DNA of 11,700 bases. It comes from an uncultured Pseudomonadota bacterium (GTDB lineage Bacteria > Bdellovibrionota_B > Oligoflexia > Oligoflexales > Bog-1112). This document shows, in pieces, positions 7,114 to 11,700 of the stretch. Location of the stretch: positions 1-11,700 of the forward strand of contig CALBMD010000461.1 in NCBI GenBank assembly GCA_937896265.1, given 5' to 3'. The translations under genes and the position numbers were made by a program. The notes under the pieces are model-generated. The model searched no databases and was not told where the DNA came from. It was given only the letters and a program-made list of their open reading frames with translations. Position 1 is the first letter of the stretch. Every line of letters begins with the position of its first letter.

Positions 7114-8361
7114 ATGAAGATGGATGCTGACCAATTACTTGCGCGAAAAGATGACCTTTATCTTAAGGTTCCAGGACGCTTTTGCTATGTTCTTTATGCT
7201 CTCTTGGGGGCTGGTTTTTTGGGCTTAGTCTTGGGGTTAATATTTGATCCAGTGAGAACTTGGGGTTCTTTTTTATTTAATCTCTTTTTCTTCTTTTCCT
7301 TAGCTCTAGGCGGCATTGCCTTTACTAATATGCAGGCTATTATTGGAGCTTTGTGGGGACGTACCTTGCACCGCATGCATGAGTCTTTTGCGGCTTTTTT
7401 GCCAGTAGCTACGGTCTTTTTCTTCATTTTCTTGACCTGTGTTCATTTTGATATTTTTAGCGCTCGGAGTGTTTACAGCTGGGTTAAAGATCCAGAGCTT
7501 ATCGTGCATTTCCCAGGTAAGAATATTTGGTTGTCTTTTGGCGCTATGTATTGGCGCGATCTTATTTCTTTAGTCATTATCGTCGCAGTGGCATTTTGGC
7601 ATTTGCGCCTAACTACTGGCCGTGATTTAGCAGCTGTTGCTTTGCAAAAAGAAGCAGCTCAATCCTTGGCGCGTGCTGCTCATACTAAATTAAAGTTTTG
7701 GTCAGGGGGAGTGCTTGTCGTTTACACCTTGTGTTTTACTGTCTTAGCTTTTGACCTCATGATGTCTCTTGCTCCAACCTGGTTTTCAACCCTTTGGGCG
7801 GGATGGTTATTTGCCATCATGATGCAGACGCTTATGGCCTTTAGTTTACTTTGGATGTTCTTTTTAAAAACGACACCACTAGCTTCGTTTTTACGCAGAC
7901 AACAGTTTCACGATATTGGCAAAGCAATGTTTGGCTTTACTATCTTTTTTGCCTACTTGAGTTATGCCCATGTTTTGACTTATTGGTATGCTAACATGCC
8001 AGAGGAAACTTCTTATTATATTACCCGCCTTAAGGCTCCTTGGTTGCATATGGTTATTTCTATCCCTTTTGTTTGTTGGCTTTTGCCGATGTTTATTTTG
8101 ATTCCTAAGGCCTCTAAGTGGGAGCCGAAAGTAGCTATTCCAGTTAGTCTTTTGGTACTTGGTGCCCAGTGGATGACTCTTATGCTAGTCGTTATCCCTG
8201 AACTGGTTCCAGGCCACTGGTCTTACCCTCTGACAGTAGAGCTTAGCCTCTTAGCCTTTTTCTTTTCTTTGTTTATGCTGACAGTGCTTCGCTTTGCGCA
8301 AAAAGTACCTTTTGTAGCGATTGGTGATCCGCTTTTATTAAAGGCATTTGAGCATCATTAG
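7114..8361 (+). CDS. actF: ActF, second NrfD-like membrane subunit of alternative complex III
   Basis: ActF is the second large integral subunit of ACIII, a paralogue of ActC in the NrfD-like superfamily, thought to provide a second half of the proton path and scaffold. The 415-residue protein has about ten hydrophobic segments (near 22-44, 50-70, 95-115, 147-163, 198-219, 227-251, 270-290, 309-330, 341-362 and 373-393). Family-typical stretches are LAFDLMMSLAPTWFSTLW (211-228) and LTYWYANMPEETSYYI (288-303). ATG 7114 follows GAAAGAG (7101-7107) by 6 nt; a second ATG at 7120 is also possible. It ends in AFEHH. It is the last gene of the operon: the next gene is on the opposite strand 16 nt beyond its stop, and no cytochrome oxidase genes follow, unlike in many act clusters. 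Confidence 0.93.
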   Translation: MKMDADQLLARKDDLYLKVPGRFCYVLYALLGAGFLGLVLGLIFDPVRTWGSFLFNLFFFFSLALGGIAFTNMQAIIGALWGRTLHRMHESFAAFLPVATVFFFIFLTCVHFDIFSARSVYSWVKDPELIVHFPGKNIWLSFGAMYWRDLISLVIIVAVAFWHLRLTTGRDLAAVALQKEAAQSLARAAHTKLKFWSGGVLVVYTLCFTVLAFDLMMSLAPTWFSTLWAGWLFAIMMQTLMAFSLLWMFFLKTTPLASFLRRQQFHDIGKAMFGFTIFFAYLSYAHVLTYWYANMPEETSYYITRLKAPWLHMVISIPFVCWLLPMFILIPKASKWEPKVAIPVSLLVLGAQWMTLMLVVIPELVPGHWSYPLTVELSLLAFFFSLFMLTVLRFAQKVPFVAIGDPLLLKAFEHH

Positions 8362-8373
8362 GTCTTGAATGCC
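8343..8373. terminator. Weak inverted repeat at the actF / small-gene convergence
   Basis: A perfect 6-bp inverted repeat, GGCATT at 8343-8348 and AATGCC at 8368-8373, spans the actF stop and the spacer to the convergent gene. The loop is long (19 nt) and the following bases (AGTTTTA on plus, TTTAAT on minus) are only mildly T-rich. It is placed where a bidirectional terminator is expected, but its strength is doubtful. Confidence 0.25.
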
Positions 8374-8377
8374 AGTT

Positions 8378-8608
8378 TTAGCGAGGTAAAAGACGAGATT
8401 TCATCGGTGCGCTGGCAGCGTTTTTCTGTAAGAATCTATCCCCTGCCATCTTTAAATTGCGACTGGTCTCCATTAGCTGGGTGAGATCTGTTAAGCATTC
8501 ATCAAAATCGGCACTAGAAAGATAGTAGCCGAACTTTGACTCATTAATATGTTTGCGTAGGATTTCCTCAACAGCCACTTTAGTGACAGCAGATAACATT
8601 TTGCTCAT
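8378..8608 (-). CDS. Unrecognised 76-residue protein
   Basis: I do not recognise this protein. It is 76 residues, probably soluble, with no membrane segment, no signal peptide and a single Cys (C38). It begins MSKMLSAVTKVAVEEILRKH, looks mostly helical with an aromatic patch FGYYL at 26-30 and an acidic stretch around 33-41, and ends in a basic tail (MKSRLLPR). The open frame extends upstream to 8692, but ATG 8608 is the better start: AAAAGGAGC lies 6 nt before it, and a promoter-like -10 (GATAAT) at 8633-8638 would put transcription start near 8626, inside the longer version. It converges on actF with a 16-nt gap and is divergent from miaE. Good start signals and the absence of a better frame on the other strand make it a likely real gene. 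No function is inferred. Confidence 0.65.
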   Translation of the reverse strand: MSKMLSAVTKVAVEEILRKHINESKFGYYLSSADFDECLTDLTQLMETSRNLKMAGDRFLQKNAASAPMKSRLLPR

Positions 8609-8613
8609 CGTAT

Positions 8614-8622
8614 GCTCCTTTT
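8614..8622 (-). promoter_or_regulatory. Strong ribosome binding site of the 76-residue gene
   Basis: Read on the minus strand this is AAAAGGAGC, containing the full AAGGAG core (8615-8620), ending about 6 nt before ATG 8608. It decides the start in favour of 8608 over the upstream ATG at 8692. Confidence 0.7.
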
Positions 8623-8632
8623 GCTGAGTTGT

Positions 8633-8662
8633 ATTATCCCTTGAGAGCCTTTCTTTCTCCAA
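8633..8662 (-). promoter_or_regulatory. Candidate promoter of the 76-residue gene
   Basis: On the minus strand TTGGAG (8657-8662) and GATAAT (8633-8638) are separated by 18 bp. The -10 matches 5 of 6 sigma-70 positions; the -35 matches only the TTG half. It would give a short leader that just includes the ribosome binding site. Prediction only. Confidence 0.4.
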
Positions 8663-8685
8663 GAAGCATCCTTTGCCTATCTTTC

Positions 8686-8714
8686 TTGACAACTTAGTAG
8701 GCTAGAGATAAAAC
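8686..8714 (+). promoter_or_regulatory. miaE: Candidate sigma-70 promoter of miaE
   Basis: A perfect -35 hexamer TTGACA (8686-8691) is followed after 17 bp by TAAAAC (8709-8714), matching 4 of 6 positions of TATAAT. Transcription would start near 8720, leaving about 25 nt of leader before ATG 8745. This is the clearest promoter-like sequence in the window. Confidence 0.5.
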
Positions 8715-8744
8715 TGCCCATTCAATCTACTCTTTTGAGATCTT

Positions 8745-9335
8745 ATGAGCCTTTTTAACGACAGCCCTCTCTTAAATGAGTCTCCTGTAGTTTGGACGCA
8801 GGCAGTGCTGGCCGATTTTCCCAGATTTTTGCAGGATCATGCTAGCTGTGAGCGTAAGGCAGCGGCTTTAGCCATGTCTTTTGTTACCAAATACCCTGAT
8901 CGCCCAACCGTTATAGAGCCCATGGTTTGTTTGGCTCGCGAAGAGCTTGAGCATTTTCATCAAGTGTTTAAGTTGATGCGCAAATTAAATATATCCTTAG
9001 CCGCTAGTGATGAAAAAGACCATTATGTGAACCAGATGATCTCAAAGCTACGCCATGGTCGGGATGAGCGATTTCTTGATCGCCTGATTTTGTCTGGCAT
9101 CATCGAAGCTAGAGGGCATGAGCGTTTTCACCTGTTAGCCCAGGCGCTACAAGACGAAGGGTTGAAATCCTTTTATCAACAGCTCGCCGATCGTGAAGCC
9201 GGTCACTACAAAATTTTCTATAATCTTGCCAAACAATATTTTTCAGATAGCCAGGTAGATGAAGCAATTTGTCGAATTGCCGCTTTTGAAGCTCAAGCTA
9301 TGATATCCTCTCCTATTCAGGCGACTCTACACTAG
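8745..9335 (+). CDS. miaE: tRNA-(ms2io6A)-hydroxylase, diiron MiaE family
   Basis: MiaE hydroxylates the isopentenyl group of ms2i6A at tRNA position 37, next to the anticodon of tRNAs reading U-initial codons, using a diiron centre and O2. The 196-residue protein is a ferritin-like four-helix bundle. The expected ligand set is present: E36 (in ASCERKAA), E67 and H70 (in AREELEHFH), E121 (in IIEARGHERF), and E151 with H154 (in DREAGHYKIF). Its length fits the shorter Pseudomonas-type MiaE rather than the roughly 270-residue enteric form. ATG 8745 has only a weak upstream TTGAGA, but the N-terminus agrees with the family. It is a lone gene between the divergent small gene and hflX. It implies that MiaA and MiaB, which make the substrate, are encoded elsewhere, and that the organism meets oxygen, which agrees with ACIII. 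Identity is secure. Confidence 0.92.
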   Translation: MSLFNDSPLLNESPVVWTQAVLADFPRFLQDHASCERKAAALAMSFVTKYPDRPTVIEPMVCLAREELEHFHQVFKLMRKLNISLAASDEKDHYVNQMISKLRHGRDERFLDRLILSGIIEARGHERFHLLAQALQDEGLKSFYQQLADREAGHYKIFYNLAKQYFSDSQVDEAICRIAAFEAQAMISSPIQATLH

Positions 9336-9346
9336 GCTTTTTGCCT

Positions 9347-9370
9347 TCTTGCATATTATGATATGCGGGA
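9347..9370. repeat. Hairpin in the miaE-hflX spacer
   Basis: GCATAT (9351-9356) and ATATGC (9361-9366) form a perfect stem around a TATG loop. Counting two T-G wobbles, the stem extends to 10 bp (9347-9370). A smaller hairpin, AGGC-TTTTT-GCCT, lies just upstream at 9334-9346 and overlaps the miaE stop. There is no T-run after the main stem, so it is not a standard intrinsic terminator; an mRNA-stabilising or processing structure, or chance, are alternatives. Confidence 0.35.
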
Positions 9371-9371
9371 G

Positions 9372-9400
9372 TTGTGAGTGCCAAAATAACTTTCTATGAC
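9372..9400 (+). promoter_or_regulatory. Candidate promoter of hflX-pgi
   Basis: TTGTGA (9372-9377) and TATGAC (9395-9400) are 17 bp apart, each matching 4 of 6 sigma-70 positions. Transcription would start near 9407, just upstream of the hflX ribosome binding site GGGAGA (9412-9417). Weak prediction. Confidence 0.3.
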
Positions 9401-9420
9401 TAAAGGTCAATGGGAGAACT

Positions 9421-10743
9421 TTGGATAATCGAATCATTCAACCTGAGCGGGCATTAAAGCCTGCTATTATTGTTGGATTACAGAAAAATACCGACAGCCA
9501 TGAAAAGACAGTTAGCGAACTTGAAGAGCTAGGTCAGCTTTTGGCAACCCTTGGCATCGCGACCGCCGCCCAGATTATTCAAAAGCAGCGTACTAAGCTC
9601 TCACCAAGCCACCTGCTTGGCCTTGGTAAAGTGGAGGAGATCTGTGAGCTAGTTCTCACCCATAGTGCAGGTCTTGTTGTCATCGACCATCCTTTGACAG
9701 GCCCTCAAATTCGCAATTTAGAGTCTTTAACTAAATGTCAGGTGCTTGATAAGACGGCTATCATTTTGGATATTTTTGCCAAACACGCTCATTCTAACTA
9801 TGCAAAAACGCAAGTAGAAATAGCGCAGCTCGAGTATCTTCTGCCGCATTTAGCAGGTGCTTGGACGCATTTTGGCAAACAAAAAGGTGGTGGTATCAAC
9901 AGAGGGATGGGAGAAAAACAGATTGAGGTTGATCGCCGCCGGGCCCGAGACCGCATAGCTCGTTTGAATCGTAAATTGGAGCAAATCAGTATAGAAAAGG
10001 CCGAGCAGAGAAAAAAACGCCAAAATGAGTTAAAAGTTTCGCTTGTTGGTTATACTAACTGCGGTAAAACAACCATAATGAAAGGACTTACCCGCTCCCT
10101 TATCGAAGGCAAAAATGAACTTTTTGCCACCTTAGATGCCAGCGTGCGGGTGTTAGATCCTGGTACAAGACCTCGTATTCTGCTTAGTGATACGGTCGGG
10201 TTTATTCGCAATCTTCCCCATAGTCTTGTCGTTTCTTTTAAATCGACTCTTGAGGAAGTTGTGAATGCCGATCTTCTTCTTCATGTTGTTGATGTTTCTA
10301 TTGAAAACTATGCAATGCAGATAGAAACAACCAATGCTGTTCTGGCAGAGATTGGTGCTAAGGATATCCCGACAATTCTTCTATTTAATAAAGTTGATCA
10401 ATGCCAAGAAGTTTTTTTGCCAAAGATTCTTAAACGCAACTATCCGAATAGTTTGGTTATCTCAGCGTTAGATGCAGCAGATATTCTTAAACTGCGAGAA
10501 CATATTTTTAGTTACTTTTTGAGCCAGTTTGATCTTTTGAAAATTGAATTAGCTGTTGTTGAGACCTTGGTACTTTCTAAAATTCATCAGTCCTGCGTCA
10601 TTCTTAGCGAGGATTATGAAAAAGAAGGGTGGGTTTCTTTTACGCTTCGTGTGCCTAAATCTCTTGTCGGTGAACTCAGTCGTTTTGAAGTAGGCCGCAG
10701 CAACAAGGAGTTTCATGATGACTATTCTCAAGCTAAACCTTGA
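9421..10743 (+). CDS. hflX: Ribosome-associated GTPase HflX
   Basis: HflX is a GTPase that binds the 50S subunit and, in model organisms, splits stalled or stress-inactivated ribosomes. The 440-residue protein has the family's N-terminal nucleotide-binding-like domain (about 13-125), a coiled, highly charged helical linker (about 165-205), and the G domain: G1 GYTNCGKT (210-217), G3 DTVGF (257-261), G4 NKVD (323-326) and G5 SAL (348-350). The glycine-rich signature before the linker reads KGGGINRGMGEKQIE (155-169), a variant of the common GGIGxRGPGExQLE form. The start is TTG 9421: an in-frame stop at 9397-9399 leaves no ATG or GTG upstream, GGGAGA lies 3 nt before, and the MDNRII start suits the family. 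Its last 26 bases overlap pgi, so the two are probably translated from one mRNA. Confidence 0.95.
   Translation: MDNRIIQPERALKPAIIVGLQKNTDSHEKTVSELEELGQLLATLGIATAAQIIQKQRTKLSPSHLLGLGKVEEICELVLTHSAGLVVIDHPLTGPQIRNLESLTKCQVLDKTAIILDIFAKHAHSNYAKTQVEIAQLEYLLPHLAGAWTHFGKQKGGGINRGMGEKQIEVDRRRARDRIARLNRKLEQISIEKAEQRKKRQNELKVSLVGYTNCGKTTIMKGLTRSLIEGKNELFATLDASVRVLDPGTRPRILLSDTVGFIRNLPHSLVVSFKSTLEEVVNADLLLHVVDVSIENYAMQIETTNAVLAEIGAKDIPTILLFNKVDQCQEVFLPKILKRNYPNSLVISALDAADILKLREHIFSYFLSQFDLLKIELAVVETLVLSKIHQSCVILSEDYEKEGWVSFTLRVPKSLVGELSRFEVGRSNKEFHDDYSQAKP
10705..10710 (+). promoter_or_regulatory. Ribosome binding site of pgi inside hflX
   Basis: AAGGAG lies within the hflX coding region, 4 nt before ATG 10715 and 7 nt before the in-frame ATG 10718. 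The spacing favours 10718 as the pgi start and suggests translational coupling with hflX. Confidence 0.65.
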
Positions 10744-11700
10744 CCATACTCTTATTTCTGAGCAAGCGCTTGCTTTGATGATGGAGAAAACAAAAGTTGC
10801 ATTCATGAGCCTTCGGGAGAAGACTTGTGTTGGTGGTCAAACACATACAGGGTGGTTTGATTGGCCAAGGCAGCAAGGATTTAAGTTAATTCGTGAGATA
10901 GAGGCTTATTTTCAAGAGCATCCGGTAAATTATGATTCAGTGGTTGTGATAGGTATTGGTGGTTCTTATAATGGCACCCGTGCTGTAGAGCAGGCTTTAA
11001 ATCATAGTTTTGGTCATGAGTTAGGTAGCGGTTATAAACCTATCTATTACTTAGGTCAGCATCTTTCTGAAACGCAAACATTAGAACTGTTTGATCTTTT
11101 AGCAGAAAAAAATCCCATCGTTATTACTGTTTCTAAATCTGGTCGGACGCTTGAGCCATCGCTTGGTTTTCGTTTAGCAAAGGCTTTTTTAGCAGCGCGT
11201 TATCCAAAAGGGTATGCAGAGCGAGTTTTGATTGTAACCGAAGATTCTAATGCTAGCACGCTAAAGCGGCTAGCTGAAAGAGAAGGCTTTGGTTTGTTCT
11301 ATTTGCCAAAAGATGTCGGAGGGCGTTACTCTGTGCTTTCCGCAGTTGGTATCTTACCGCTTTTTTATGCTGGTTATCCAGTGCATCAACTGATGAATGG
11401 TGCTCATCTTTTTTTTGATTCACTTCATAAAGAGGATTGGCAAAAAAGCCCAGCGCTTGAGTTAGCTAGCTTAAGGCAGCTTTACTGGGATCAGGGAAAA
11501 AGAGTAGATCTTATAGCCATATCAGAGCCTAAACTGCAGAGTTTTTGTGAGTGGTGGAAGCAGCTTTTTGGTGAGTCAGAAGGTAAACGTGACAAGGGCC
11601 TACTTCCTTCCTCGCTTGTTTATCCCACAGATCTTCATTCTATGGGCCAGTATTTACAAGAAGGGGTAAATCAAATGATAGAAACCTTTCTTAGTTTTGA
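10718..11700 (+). CDS. pgi: Glucose-6-phosphate isomerase, N-terminal part (runs off the window)
   Basis: Pgi interconverts glucose 6-phosphate and fructose 6-phosphate in glycolysis and gluconeogenesis. The frame is open to the window end, giving 327 residues without a stop, so the C-terminus (including the catalytic Lys) is missing. It is the short (about 450-residue) Bacillus/Thermotoga-like form: the first sugar-phosphate motif GIGGSYNGTRA is already at 79-89, and the first SIS-domain phosphate loop is SKSGRTLEP at 139-147. GGRYSVLSAVG follows at 201-211, GESEGK with the candidate catalytic Glu at 285-290, and TDLHSMGQYLQEG at 304-316. Arg142 stands where Thr is usual in the SKSGTT loop. 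I chose ATG 10718 on ribosome-binding-site spacing; ATG 10715 adds one Met. The start overlaps the end of hflX. Confidence 0.93.
   Translation, partial: MTILKLNLDHTLISEQALALMMEKTKVAFMSLREKTCVGGQTHTGWFDWPRQQGFKLIREIEAYFQEHPVNYDSVVVIGIGGSYNGTRAVEQALNHSFGHELGSGYKPIYYLGQHLSETQTLELFDLLAEKNPIVITVSKSGRTLEPSLGFRLAKAFLAARYPKGYAERVLIVTEDSNASTLKRLAEREGFGLFYLPKDVGGRYSVLSAVGILPLFYAGYPVHQLMNGAHLFFDSLHKEDWQKSPALELASLRQLYWDQGKRVDLIAISEPKLQSFCEWWKQLFGESEGKRDKGLLPSSLVYPTDLHSMGQYLQEGVNQMIETFLSF

Noticed and set aside
7194..7427. Lysine-rich minus-strand frame within actF
   Set aside because: Its composition is the mirror of the Phe/Leu-rich membrane helices of ActF, and no start signals support it.
8609..8692. 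N-terminal extension of the 76-residue protein to the ATG at 8692
   Set aside because: The extension contains the likely -10 element and ribosome binding site of the shorter gene, so it is probably untranslated.

Overview
The window comes from the chromosome of an unidentified Gram-negative (diderm) bacterium and is packed with genes. It probably sits at the end of an assembled contig, because the first 27 bases are the 3' part of the Illumina TruSeq read-1 adapter rather than genomic DNA. Both window ends cut genes: uvrB at the left and pgi at the right. The lineage cannot be settled from the sequence. A respiratory alternative complex III (ACIII), a MiaE-type tRNA hydroxylase, AT-leaning intergenic DNA and an adjacent hflX-pgi pair (an adjacency I recall from Chlamydia trachomatis) suggest, but do not prove, something near the PVC group or a gammaproteobacterium.

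Layout. Positions 28-757 (minus) hold the N-terminal third of UvrB. Positions 758-887 are a divergent regulatory region with a 10-bp palindrome and short direct repeats. Positions 888-8361 (plus) hold a complete six-gene actABCDEF operon with gaps of 11-33 nt. Positions 8378-8608 (minus) encode an unrecognised 76-residue protein that converges on actF. Positions 8745-9335 (plus) encode MiaE, 9421-10743 (plus) the GTPase HflX, and 10718-11700 (plus) the first 327 residues of a short-form glucose-6-phosphate isomerase, which overlaps hflX.

How the genes work together. ActA (pentaheme c), ActB (molybdopterin-type domain fused to an iron-sulfur domain), ActC and ActF (NrfD-type quinol-site membrane proteins), ActD (two-helix membrane protein) and ActE (monoheme c lipoprotein) form a quinol:cytochrome c / electron-acceptor oxidoreductase that replaces the bc1 complex. 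No cytochrome oxidase genes follow it here, so its electron acceptor is encoded elsewhere. MiaE and HflX act on tRNA modification and ribosomes. UvrB and Pgi are ordinary housekeeping genes. No mobile element, CRISPR array, tRNA or rRNA was seen, and no intergenic stretch exceeds about 140 bases.

I do not see a wholly new system. The most useful leads are the adapter artefact that creates a false uvrB stop, the four-cysteine cluster motif kept in the ActB molybdopterin-type domain, the His-rich tails on three ACIII subunits, and the small unrecognised gene with its own promoter and strong ribosome binding site.
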